From Betaproteobacteria bacterium (GTDB taxonomy: Bacteria > Pseudomonadota > Gammaproteobacteria > Burkholderiales > Casimicrobiaceae): a stretch of DNA of 64,000 nt. Position numbers and translations under genes: made by a program. The notes beneath the pieces are model-generated. The model was not told the DNA's origin. It was given only the letters and a program-made list of their open reading frames with translations, and made no database searches. The stretch covers positions 372,001-436,000 of the forward strand of contig JAAFJA010000002.1 in assembly GCA_013298765.1 (NCBI GenBank), given 5' to 3'. This document shows, piece by piece, positions 9,113-17,614 of the stretch (the stretch's first letter is position 1; every line of letters starts with the position of its first letter).

Positions 9113-11854
9113 ATGTCCGCGTCCAAGGAAACGCTCACCTTCGCTCGCACGAAAATCCAGCCGCCCAGATTGCGCAGCGGCCTGCTCGCGCGCACGAGCC
9201 TTAGCGAGCGAATCGCAGAGGGATTGCTGCATTCGCCGCTCACGCTCATCTCAGCTGCGGGCGGCTTCGGCAAAAGCTCTGCCGTTGCACAGGCGCTCTC
9301 AGCGCACGCCAGCGCGCTTCACTTTGCATGGATCAACTGCGAAACAAGCGACACACTCGGTCGTTTTGCGAGCGCGCTGGTTGCTGCACTCGACCCCTTC
9401 GATCCGCCGTGGCGCACCTCGCCTGATGCGCTGATCTCGGGGCTTGAAGCCGCCGAAAGTCGCCGCGCGTTTCGCGATGCGCTCATCAACGCGCTTTCCT
9501 CCACAGACGTGACTCGCGCGGTGATCGTGCTAGATGATGCACACCGATTACAAGATGATCGCCTGCACGAATTTCTAGCTGACCTGCCCGAACATTTGCC
9601 GGAGAACTGGTCGATCGCGCTCGTCACCCGTGAAGATCCGCCGTGGTCACTCGCGCGATTGCGCGCGACCGGACTCCTCGCTGAGTTTCGTCAAGACGAT
9701 TTGCGCTTTGATGCCGCAGACGTTGAAGCGCTCGCCAAACAATCGGGAAAGCAAGCGTCCGCCGAAACGCTCATGTCACGCACCGAAGGCTGGGCCGTCG
9801 GCATCGCACTCGCGCTCGCCTCCGATGGCAAAACTTCGCTCGTGCGTAGTGAACGCCATGCCATCGAATACCTGCAATCCGAAGTGCTCGCAGCGTTGCC
9901 GGAGCGCTTGCATTCGTTCCTCGTGCAAACCTCAGTGCTGCCGGAGCTCACCGCATCACGCTGCGCCGCAGTCACTGGGCGCGAAGATAGCGACGAGTGT
10001 TTAAACGAGATAGAGCGTCGCGGCCTCTTCTTTCAGGAAGTGGAAGGCCATGATCGCGCTATCCGCTTGCATGACATCTTTCGCGACGCGCTCGCCGCCG
10101 AGCGTGATCGCTTGCCGCAAGATGAACGTCGCGCGCTATGGAAGCGCGCCGCCGAGAGCGAAGCCGACGCCACGCGGCGCATCGAATACCTGATCGCCAG
10201 CGAAGATTTCGACGCCGCAGTCGCCGAGTTTGCGTACACCGCGCCGCGCCTGATGACGGCGGGCCAGACGAGCCTCGCTCGCACCATGCTTGCGCGCTTT
10301 CCAAAGGCGGTGAGCGACACCTCCAGCGAGCTTGCGATCCTGCGCGGACTCATGGCGTGGGAGGCGATGAACATCCGGCTCATGATCGACGAGATGAAAG
10401 CCGCGCTCGCGTATAGCGAACAAAGCAGCAACAAAGCGCACCAACAGCTCGCCAAGGCGTATGTAAGCCTCGCACTCGCAAACTATGCACCCATTGGCGA
10501 GAATCGTTTCGATGAGCGCTTCGATGTTGCAATCGACGGAAACACCGACGCACGCACGCGCGTGATCGTTTCGCTCAAACACGCGACCCGCGCATTCGAC
10601 ACTGCAAATTTCAGCGACGCCAATACGCACTACAGCGAAGCACTTTCGCAAGTGCCGCACGCGAACGACCCATCGCTCTGGTTGCAATTGCTTCCCGCGT
10701 CTGGATACGTGGGTCTTCGTCAGTTAGAGCCGCTGATTAGCCGCTATTCCAGCGGCGCACTCGCCGTCGCGGGCGAGGAATATCCGACGCTTCGCGCCGT
10801 CGCGCTTGGGCTTCGCGGATCGATTGCGATGTGGCGCGGCGAACTCGATCACGCCCGCGCCACGTTTGACGAAGCCGCATCGCTCGCCGGGTGGATCAAT
10901 CATCCGATGAACGTCTGCTTCTATACGCATGTGCCGCATTTATGGTGCCGCACCTTGCAGGGCGAAATCGACGTGGCAACCGAAGACCTTCGACGTATCG
11001 CCGATCACGTGACCCGCACCTATCAGTCGCGCGGCACTGCGAGCTGGTATTTCTATTGGATAGAGCTGCGCGCAGCGATGCTTGCAGACCGCGAAGACAT
11101 CGCACGGCGCGCGATCGAATCCATTCGAAAAACGCTCACCCAGGAAGAAGCGGAGCGACTGAAAGGCCCCGCCCTTGCGATCAGCGGCATCGAAGCCATG
11201 CTTGATCAGCGCGACGGCGACGCGCGCGGTCTCTTCGCCCGGGTGCTCGCGCAATACGGCAGCAACGATGCACACGGCATGACGACCGCCACCAACCTGA
11301 TGCTGGCGAAGATCGAGCTCGCCTCTGGCAACAGCGCACAAGCGCTCTCGCTTGCCAAAGAAGCGCTCGCCACCATTCGCGCACGCGGCTACCCGCTGGC
11401 CGCACGCTTCGCAGGCGCAAGCGCGATTCGCGCAATCAGCGAACCCGAATTCACGCGCCATTACAACGAAGCTGAACACGAAACACTCGAAGCGGTTCGA
11501 CAGTGGTTGCCAGAAATGATCGAAGCGCGCATAGAAGGCGGCGAACACAGCGCCGCGACTCAACGCAACGACGTATCTGAACAACGGCAAACATCACGCA
11601 ATCCACAAAGCGCCACGAACACATCAAGCGCCGAAACCGTCGTCAACGCATCGCGTATCGCGCAAGAAGCGATCAGCCCACGCGAAATGGAAGTGCTCGA
11701 ACTCATCGCGGCCGGCGAAAGCAACAAAATCATCGCGCGACGACTCGACCTCTCCCCGCACACCGTAAAACGACACGTTGCCAACATCCTCGGCAAACTC
11801 GGCGTCGAATCGCGCGGGCAAGCGGCGGCTAGGTATCGCGAGTTAATTGAGTAA
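9113..11854 (+). CDS. MalT-like (LAL family) LuxR transcriptional regulator
   Basis: At 913 residues this has the layout of large ATP-binding LuxR regulators (MalT type). A STAND NTPase occupies the first third, with Walker A SAAGGFGKSSAV near residue 46 and Walker B VIVLDDAHRL near residue 140. A long helical, TPR-like sensor region follows. A C-terminal LuxR helix-turn-helix lies near residues 850-910 (ISPREMEVLELIAAGESNK and HTVKRHVANIL). Such proteins usually bind ATP and a small inducer and activate nearby genes. The aldolase gene starts 11 bases downstream, so the regulator and the two following genes may share a transcript. The inducer cannot be told from the sequence. Confidence 0.88.
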   Translation: MSASKETLTFARTKIQPPRLRSGLLARTSLSERIAEGLLHSPLTLISAAGGFGKSSAVAQALSAHASALHFAWINCETSDTLGRFASALVAALDPFDPPWRTSPDALISGLEAAESRRAFRDALINALSSTDVTRAVIVLDDAHRLQDDRLHEFLADLPEHLPENWSIALVTREDPPWSLARLRATGLLAEFRQDDLRFDAADVEALAKQSGKQASAETLMSRTEGWAVGIALALASDGKTSLVRSERHAIEYLQSEVLAALPERLHSFLVQTSVLPELTASRCAAVTGREDSDECLNEIERRGLFFQEVEGHDRAIRLHDIFRDALAAERDRLPQDERRALWKRAAESEADATRRIEYLIASEDFDAAVAEFAYTAPRLMTAGQTSLARTMLARFPKAVSDTSSELAILRGLMAWEAMNIRLMIDEMKAALAYSEQSSNKAHQQLAKAYVSLALANYAPIGENRFDERFDVAIDGNTDARTRVIVSLKHATRAFDTANFSDANTHYSEALSQVPHANDPSLWLQLLPASGYVGLRQLEPLISRYSSGALAVAGEEYPTLRAVALGLRGSIAMWRGELDHARATFDEAASLAGWINHPMNVCFYTHVPHLWCRTLQGEIDVATEDLRRIADHVTRTYQSRGTASWYFYWIELRAAMLADREDIARRAIESIRKTLTQEEAERLKGPALAISGIEAMLDQRDGDARGLFARVLAQYGSNDAHGMTTATNLMLAKIELASGNSAQALSLAKEALATIRARGYPLAARFAGASAIRAISEPEFTRHYNEAEHETLEAVRQWLPEMIEARIEGGEHSAATQRNDVSEQRQTSRNPQSATNTSSAETVVNASRIAQEAISPREMEVLELIAAGESNKIIARRLDLSPHTVKRHVANILGKLGVESRGQAAARYRELIE

Positions 11855-11865
11855 GCAAGAAAAAA

Positions 11866-12627
11866 ATGGCCGATAAAGCAACGCAGGCTCGCCCCGTTCC
11901 CACCGAACAAGAAGTCAGACGCGATCTTGCAGCCGCATTTCGCTTGGCCGCGCTCTACGGGTGGGATGACACCATTCACACTCATATCTCCGCTGCCGTG
12001 CCCGGCGAAGCGGGCTGCTATTTGATCAACGCTTTCGGGCTTGGCTTCGATGAAGTCTGCGCATCAAACTTGGTGAAGGTCGATCTGCAAGGCAACGTGA
12101 TCGCCCCGACGAACGCAGTGGTCAGTCCCACGGGATTCACCATCCATAGCGCTGTCTACCGCGCGCGCCCGGACGTCGCCTGCGTCGTGCACTTGCACAC
12201 CGACGCAGGTGTTGCCTTGTCGATGCTTGGCGAGGGATTGCTGCCCGTTTCGCAATGGGCCATGCGGTTGCACGGACGTCTTGGACGCCATGCGTTCGAA
12301 GGGCTCGCGCTTGGCAGCGCTGAGCAGGAACGGCTCGCGCAAAACCTTGCGCAACACGACGGACTGATCCTCGCTCACCACGGCACATTAACGGTCGGCC
12401 GATCCGTGCCCGAAGCTTTCATGCTGACTTACTTGCTTGAGCGCGCCGCCTCCGCGCAGCTCCGCGCGATGGCGGCCACGGGCGGTCGCCTCACGCTACC
12501 GCCTGCCGAAGTGATCGAACGAGCCCAACAACAATGGATCGGCGACGGCACAGAATGGGACGGCGATCTTGAATGGCCGCAATGGCTTCGCAAGCTCGAA
12601 CGCATCGCCCCCGATTACCTGCAATAA
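11866..12627 (+). CDS. Class II aldolase/adducin family protein
   Basis: This 253-residue protein belongs to the zinc-dependent class II aldolase/adducin fold, which includes fuculose- and ribulose-phosphate aldolases and epimerases. The metal-binding histidines are visible in HTHISAAVPG near residue 38, VVHLHTDAGVAL near residue 102 and LAHHGTLTVG near residue 168. Members without a sugar-phosphate signature often act as decarboxylases or aldolases on small acids, so the substrate is open. It follows the LuxR regulator by 11 bases and precedes a tautomerase by 33 bases, suggesting one small catabolic operon. Confidence 0.82.
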   Translation: MADKATQARPVPTEQEVRRDLAAAFRLAALYGWDDTIHTHISAAVPGEAGCYLINAFGLGFDEVCASNLVKVDLQGNVIAPTNAVVSPTGFTIHSAVYRARPDVACVVHLHTDAGVALSMLGEGLLPVSQWAMRLHGRLGRHAFEGLALGSAEQERLAQNLAQHDGLILAHHGTLTVGRSVPEAFMLTYLLERAASAQLRAMAATGGRLTLPPAEVIERAQQQWIGDGTEWDGDLEWPQWLRKLERIAPDYLQ

Positions 12628-12660
12628 AACCTAACTGTCTACCCAACCAAGGAAACCACG

Positions 12661-12876
12661 ATGCCCACGATCCGAATCGAACTCTTCGAAGGCCGCACCA
12701 CCGCGCAGAAGGCCGAACTCGCGCAAAAAATTACGCAAGCCTGTGTTCAGGTGCTGGGCGGAAGCGCCGACGGCGTTGACATCCTTTTCTTCGACATCGC
12801 GAAGAGCGATTGGGCGACGGCGGGCGTTTTGTGGAGCGAAAAGGCCGCGGCGTCGAGCCCGCCGAACGGGTCATAA
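12661..12876 (+). CDS. 4-oxalocrotonate tautomerase family protein
   Basis: The 71-residue product starts Met-Pro-Thr-Ile-Arg. After Met removal the Pro is the catalytic base of 4-oxalocrotonate tautomerases, which interconvert enol and keto forms of 2-oxo acids. Arg and hydrophobic residues in the first strand also match. The C-terminus (SSPPNGS) is slightly longer and more polar than in typical 62-residue enzymes. It follows GGAAACC a few bases before the ATG and is probably cotranscribed with the aldolase gene. The exact substrate is unknown; a role in aromatic meta-cleavage is possible because other genes of such a pathway occur in the window. Confidence 0.82.
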   Translation: MPTIRIELFEGRTTAQKAELAQKITQACVQVLGGSADGVDILFFDIAKSDWATAGVLWSEKAAASSPPNGS

Positions 12877-13159
12877 CGCGAGCGTTGAAGTGACCATCGA
12901 GTCACACGTTTGACGAGCGGCCACGGAACAGCTAAATCCCGTACGCGACCTTTTCTTAAGGGCGCGCACTCATAAATATTTAGTTTTGAAAAAATACTAA
13001 AACAAGATCGAGCCCTGATAAAATGAGCCTTCGTGCTTAGTGCCTGTAGACTGCGCGCAACTGATACGCACGCAGCGGGAGGGCGCTCTGCACGACGATT
13101 GAAGCCCTGAAACGCAGCAATAACAATCGATAGAGCGTCGTAACGATTTCAAGCGCGCC

Positions 13160-13546
13160 TTACTGCCCTTCCGGCGGCTCCCACAACTCCACCTTGTTCC
13201 CCTCCGGATCGATCACCCACGCGAACTTGCCGTATTCGGATTCGTCGATCTTTTCGAGCACATTGCAGCCTTCGTCTTTAAGCGCCGCTACCAGCGCGCG
13301 CACATCGGCAACGCGATAGTTCACCATGAACGACGACTTGCTCGGCGCAAAGTAATCGCCCGTGTCCGGCCCCACCGACCAAATCGTCGTCCCGCCGGTC
13401 GGCTTGCCATCCGCATCCGTCCAGCGAAACGCCGTGCCGCCCCATTCCTGAACATCAATGCCAAGATGCCGCTTGTACCAAGCCTGCAACGCAGGCGCAT
13501 CCTTCGCCTTGAACATGATGCCGCCGATACCCGTCACGCGTTTCAT
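13160..13546 (-). CDS. VOC (glyoxalase/bleomycin-resistance fold) family protein
   Basis: The 128-residue protein MKRVTGIGGIMFKAKDAPAL... has the beta-alpha-beta-beta-beta repeats of the vicinal oxygen chelate superfamily, with WYKRHLGIDV near residue 20 and the C-terminal VIDPEGNKVELWEPPEG carrying the family Glu. I start at 13546, where GGAG precedes the ATG, although the frame stays open to 13666. Members range from glyoxalases to dioxygenases and antibiotic-binding proteins, and nothing here selects one. It is a single gene on the minus strand, divergent from the IetA gene. Confidence 0.85.
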   Translation of the reverse strand: MKRVTGIGGIMFKAKDAPALQAWYKRHLGIDVQEWGGTAFRWTDADGKPTGGTTIWSVGPDTGDYFAPSKSSFMVNYRVADVRALVAALKDEGCNVLEKIDESEYGKFAWVIDPEGNKVELWEPPEGQ

Positions 13547-13702
13547 AGCAATCTCCGAGGTGGGTTGAACCCGTTTGGGTGGATACAACTTCTGTTCGCG
13601 AATATGCGTGACGAAGCGGCGGAAAGCAATCACACCCCGCCGTTCTGACGAAGCTGCGCAGACCACACTGTGACAATAAGCCGCTGGTTGAAATCATGCT
13701 CG

Positions 13703-13772
13703 TTGATTGGGGCCCTACGCTTTGTATGCTTTAGAAAACGCCCGAAACAGCACTGGTACAAATGATGGTACA
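13703..13772 (+). promoter_or_regulatory. Candidate promoter and TGGTACA direct repeats before ietA
   Basis: A plausible sigma-70 pair is TTGATT at 13703-13708 and TATGCT at 13725-13730 with a 16-base spacer. Downstream, TGGTACA occurs twice at 13754-13760 and 13766-13772, 12 bases apart, about one helix turn. Because the ATPase ends in a helix-turn-helix, these repeats could be its operator. This is a suggestion from sequence only. Confidence 0.3.
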
Positions 13773-13817
13773 TTAAACATATTGACGCACCAAAAGTGGC
13801 AAACACCTATATAAATC

Positions 13818-14894
13818 ATGGTTCATGTTGATGAAAAAGAATTGTCGCTGTTGTTCCATCAAGGCATTCAAGGCAACGCTTCTAGCTTCGTTTTGCTAGC
13901 GCGGCGTCTCGTAAGCAGACTAAAAAAGAGCGACCCCACCGCCGCTATTCTCCTCGCAGAAACCCTCGCAGCGATGCCTTCAAGTACTCGTTCTGTAACC
14001 CAACCCGTCGACGCGGACAGTCGGCGGGGCTTGCTTCGAGAAGACATTACCGTTGTTCTGGAGCATGAACCAATATGGTCACCAGAGCTTGCATCAAAAC
14101 TCGGACGCGTCATCGAGGAGCGAAAGCTTGCAACAAAGCTGCGTCTTTCAGGTCTTGAGCCGATGAAGGCGCTACTTTTCAAGGGGCCACCTGGCGTTGG
14201 CAAGACGATGGCTAGCCAGTGGATCGCCCGTGAACTGGGCCTTCCGTTACTGACACTTGACCTTGCGTCTGTGATGAGTAGCCTCCTCGGTAAAACTGGT
14301 ACGAACGTGCGGGCTGTTATCGACTACGCACGGGGATTTCCTTGCGTTCTTTTGCTAGACGAGTTTGATTCGATTGCAAAGCGCCGAGACGACGAACGCG
14401 ACGTCGGAGAACTAAAACGTTTGGTGACTGTTCTGCTACAGGCCATTGATGAATGGCCCTCGACGTCATTGTTAGTGGCCGCGACCAATCACGCTGAGCT
14501 TCTTGATCCGGCGGTCTGGCGACGCTTTGATCTTCTACTCGACTTCGACAGTCCCTCCGAATCGGCAATCGCTCAGTTTCTTAGAGCCGAGGATGTCCAC
14601 GAAACGGCCGCAGCTGAACTGGCAACAATCTACGCAGGATCGTCTTATGCAGATCTTCGCCGTTTTGTGCAGAGCGCCAGGAAAACGGCGATTCTTTCTG
14701 ATCGCTCTTTTGAAGAGGCTCTAGCTGAAGAGTTATTGATCACGACGGCTCGTTCGACGGACCCAACACTCCTTCGCGACGCGAAAATAAAGAGGCTCGC
14801 TGCTGAGGGTGCGTCGCACCGAGAGATTGCGCAAAAACTCGGGATATCACACCCTACGGTGGGCCGTCGGTTAAGAAAGGTAAAGGGGAGCTGA
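13818..14894 (+). CDS. ietA: AAA+ ATPase of an IetAS system, with C-terminal helix-turn-helix
   Basis: This is a 358-residue FtsH/Cdc48-type AAA ATPase. Walker A is GPPGVGKT (residues 123-130), Walker B is VLLLDEFDSI with the Asp-Glu at 181-182, sensor 1 is AATNH near residue 222, and the arginine finger region is WRRFD near residue 235. All catalytic residues look intact. The last 40 residues (LAAEGASHREIAQKLGIS) form a resolvase-like helix-turn-helix, suggesting DNA binding or self-regulation. The subtilase gene follows after three bases. IetA-IetS (AAA ATPase plus subtilisin-like protease) is known from Agrobacterium as a stabilising toxin-antitoxin and from defence screens as anti-phage. 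In the Agrobacterium work the ATPase is the antitoxin. No clear ribosome binding site precedes the ATG, so the start is uncertain. Confidence 0.75.
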   Translation: MVHVDEKELSLLFHQGIQGNASSFVLLARRLVSRLKKSDPTAAILLAETLAAMPSSTRSVTQPVDADSRRGLLREDITVVLEHEPIWSPELASKLGRVIEERKLATKLRLSGLEPMKALLFKGPPGVGKTMASQWIARELGLPLLTLDLASVMSSLLGKTGTNVRAVIDYARGFPCVLLLDEFDSIAKRRDDERDVGELKRLVTVLLQAIDEWPSTSLLVAATNHAELLDPAVWRRFDLLLDFDSPSESAIAQFLRAEDVHETAAAELATIYAGSSYADLRRFVQSARKTAILSDRSFEEALAEELLITTARSTDPTLLRDAKIKRLAAEGASHREIAQKLGISHPTVGRRLRKVKGS

Positions 14895-14897
14895 GTT

Positions 14898-17096
14898 ATG
14901 GCGACGAGAAATCTATTGCTCGGTGGAGGTGAAAAACTCGCGGCGCGCGCCGCAATCGTGCGTGGCGGCGGCAAAAAGAAAATGCCTTATACGATCTCAG
15001 AAGTACGCGCTCAGTTGCTTGCGCCCGTTCAGAGCATCGTTAACGTTTTACGGGGCGTTCCCGTCAACGCAAAGCCACGCGGAGAAGGGGTGTTTGAAAT
15101 GACCCTGCATCCCTCGTTTCTTGCGAAATCCTACTACCCCGCAGAGCTATTGGCCGTCACTGGCCTACGCGACGTCGGAAGTAAAGAACGAACGATCGTT
15201 CCCAGAAAAGCGTCAGAAGCTCGACTAGAGGGCAAACCTCATGCCACTGCATCTATTTTTGTAGCCGGCAAGGAAGAGAGTATCGGCAGGCTAGCTTCGT
15301 TCCTTACCGCTGACAGCGTCCCGCAGTACATCCAAAAACAGCTCTTGGAAATCGAGTCGATCCAATGGCTCGCGTCGGAGGATAAGGTGCGCGGCGAACT
15401 TCCTTCGGATGAAGCTCGTCACCCATTTGAAGTCGCCTTGCACGCTGGCGCCAATGAAGACGACATCGTCGTCGGCTTCCAGCGATTCGCATTGCAGTTA
15501 GGTGCCGATGTTGACCTGAAACGCCGAATTAGGGTTGGTGGCCTAACCTTCGTGCCGGTTAGTGCCACGTCGTCGCAACTGTTAACTCTCTCGCAGTTCA
15601 CTTTTCTTCGTGTCGCTCGCCCGATGCCTGCGCTACGAATCGCAGTGCCGCATGTAGCGCGTCAAACGATGAGCGCGATCCCATTCACCCTTCCCTCCGG
15701 CGGCCCAATACACGCTAGCGAGCGGGTCGCGATCTTTGATGGCGGACTTGGGACTGCTGATCTAGCGGAATGGGCGACCGAGCACACTTTCCCTGAAACT
15801 TCGGATACCTCTGGCGCACTATTGATGCACGGTAGCGAGGTGACATCGACTTTTTTGTTTGGTCGGCCCAAAGCAGGAGTAGTACCGAAACGACCATTCA
15901 TGGGGGTTGATCACTTTCGCGTACTAGCACCGACGTCGGGCCGCGATCCTGATCTGTTCGACGTTCTGCTCAGGATAAAGGGAGTCCTCGAAGCGGGCAG
16001 ACACCGCTTCGCAAATCTCAGCCTTGGCCCTCGCATGCCAATCTATGACGATGAGGTGCATGTGTGGACAGCTACCTTAGATCAACTGTGCGCCAACTAC
16101 GATATTTTGTTGACGGTTGCAGTCGGCAATGACGGGGAAGCTGTCGGAGCAGATCGCATCCAACCACCCGGCGACATGGTCAACGCGGTCACCGTCGGCG
16201 CGTCTGATTCAGCTGGTGCAAAGTGGAAGCGCGCGTCGTATAGCTGCGTTGGTCCAGGACGTAGCCCGGGATATGTCAAACCCGACGGCGTAGCGTTCGG
16301 TGGCTCTTCAGGAGAATTATTTGAGGTATTTAACCCCCTGCTCGGAAGCGTGGTGGGCGTGTCTGGAACCAGTTACTCGTCGCCACTAACACTCCGTACT
16401 GCAGCTGGAGTCGCAGCAACAACAAACTACGAACTTTCATCTATCGCTCTCAAAGCGTTAATGATCCACCATTCAGAGCATTCACCGCGGCTTCCTCGCG
16501 CGGAAGTAGGTTGGGGGCGATTTAGCGAGGATAGTTGGGCTTTACTTGAGTGCGGCCCAGAATCCGCGACTGTCATATTCCGCGGGGCGCTTGCGAAAGG
16601 CGAGTTCCGACGTTGCCCTGTCCCGTTCCCGGACGCTGTACTCCCAGACAAAGTGACAATAAAGGCGACGTTCTGCATTAGCGCGCACACAGACCCGGAG
16701 CACGCTATCAATTACACACGCTCTGGCATGGGCGTCACGTTCCGGCCATTGCTAGGCATAGGCGACGAATCGCCAACCGAATTCTTCGGTATCAAATCAC
16801 AGTACAAAGCCGCTGAGCGTGAAATGCGTGACGCTGGCCACAAATGGGAAACGGTACTGCACCGAAGCAGAGAATTCACGGACGGCGGTTCGCTCTCGTC
16901 ACCCGTCTTTGACGTGGAGTACCACGCGCGCGAGGCAAGTCGCGCCATTCCACCCGCGTCGGCTCCAGATGTTTCGTTTGCACTTGTCGTTACGGTAAGG
17001 GCCACAGGCGTATCCAACCTTTATGACTTGATCAGGCAAAAGTACCCAGTACTACAACCGGTTGAACTTCGCGCTGATGTCGTTATCGGCACCTGA
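14898..17096 (+). CDS. ietS: Subtilisin-like serine protease (S8 family) of an IetAS system
   Basis: The 732-residue protein has no signal peptide, so it should act in the cytoplasm. The catalytic triad reads Asp281 (VAIFDGG), His311 (LLMHGSEVTS) and Ser492 (GVSGTSYSSP), with oxyanion Asn411 in AVGNDGE. All are present. About 270 residues precede the catalytic domain and about 230 follow it. Neither flank is recognised, and both may bind the partner ATPase or a target. It is translated from the ietA operon with a GAG-rich site overlapping the ietA stop. In the known system the protease is the toxic effector restrained by IetA. That role is carried over from the family and not shown by this sequence. 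Confidence 0.78.
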   Translation: MATRNLLLGGGEKLAARAAIVRGGGKKKMPYTISEVRAQLLAPVQSIVNVLRGVPVNAKPRGEGVFEMTLHPSFLAKSYYPAELLAVTGLRDVGSKERTIVPRKASEARLEGKPHATASIFVAGKEESIGRLASFLTADSVPQYIQKQLLEIESIQWLASEDKVRGELPSDEARHPFEVALHAGANEDDIVVGFQRFALQLGADVDLKRRIRVGGLTFVPVSATSSQLLTLSQFTFLRVARPMPALRIAVPHVARQTMSAIPFTLPSGGPIHASERVAIFDGGLGTADLAEWATEHTFPETSDTSGALLMHGSEVTSTFLFGRPKAGVVPKRPFMGVDHFRVLAPTSGRDPDLFDVLLRIKGVLEAGRHRFANLSLGPRMPIYDDEVHVWTATLDQLCANYDILLTVAVGNDGEAVGADRIQPPGDMVNAVTVGASDSAGAKWKRASYSCVGPGRSPGYVKPDGVAFGGSSGELFEVFNPLLGSVVGVSGTSYSSPLTLRTAAGVAATTNYELSSIALKALMIHHSEHSPRLPRAEVGWGRFSEDSWALLECGPESATVIFRGALAKGEFRRCPVPFPDAVLPDKVTIKATFCISAHTDPEHAINYTRSGMGVTFRPLLGIGDESPTEFFGIKSQYKAAEREMRDAGHKWETVLHRSREFTDGGSLSSPVFDVEYHAREASRAIPPASAPDVSFALVVTVRATGVSNLYDLIRQKYPVLQPVELRADVVIGT

Positions 17097-17238
17097 GCCG
17101 CAAGGTAGTTCCGTTCGCCTGCCGACCAGACTCGCAAGTTAACACTCAAGACGCTTTAAAGTTTCGCGAATTGCGCATCGTTTCCGGAAACACGCTGTCG
17201 GGTGCAACGCTACGACATACTCGATGTAGTTTGCTACT

Positions 17239-17505
17239 TCAGCCGAACGCGCCAATAACTCTCATGATCGTTGCGAATTCGGGATTGCCGTCGGGCGATA
17301 GCGCTTTGTAGTGGCTTTCACGCCCGAGACCCGCGTCTCGCGCGATCTGCGCGATGCCTTCCGCGCGGGCCACGTCGCCTAGTGCGGCGGCGATGAGCGG
17401 CGGGTCGCCTTCTTCGAACGCGGCGTTGATGTAGGCCACGGTGTCCGCCTCGGTTTCGTGGTGTTCGGCGGGATCCCAAATGCGGGTTTCTAGGGGGCTT
17501 GCCAT
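17239..17505 (-). CDS. Orphan addiction-module antidote protein (HigA-like)
   Basis: This 88-residue protein resembles the 'probable addiction module antidote' family, with the typical opening DPAEHHETEADTVAYINAAFEEGDP, a helix-turn-helix over about residues 38-75 (AAALGDVARAEGIAQIARDAG) and the hallmark YKALSPDGNPEF. These antidotes normally follow a small RelE/HigB-fold toxin gene. None is visible upstream between 17506 and 17614 or downstream before 17096. The C-terminus stops soon after IGAFG and is some ten residues shorter than usual. It may be a remnant of a toxin-antitoxin pair or a solitary regulator. Confidence 0.78.
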   Translation of the reverse strand: MASPLETRIWDPAEHHETEADTVAYINAAFEEGDPPLIAAALGDVARAEGIAQIARDAGLGRESHYKALSPDGNPEFATIMRVIGAFG

Positions 17506-17614
17506 GGCGTGCCGCTACACGCTGCGCGGGAGTTCAAGTGCCGTTTTGATGTCACTTGCTTATGAGCGTCAGTCGCATCCCGCGAGAGCCGCCGCATGCA
17601 GCTCGATCGTGCCG

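Noticed and set aside
13818-17096. FtsH- or Clp-type housekeeping protease system
   Set aside because: The ATPase lacks a membrane or zinc-protease domain, and the protease has a Ser-type subtilisin triad on a separate protein, unlike FtsH or ClpP.
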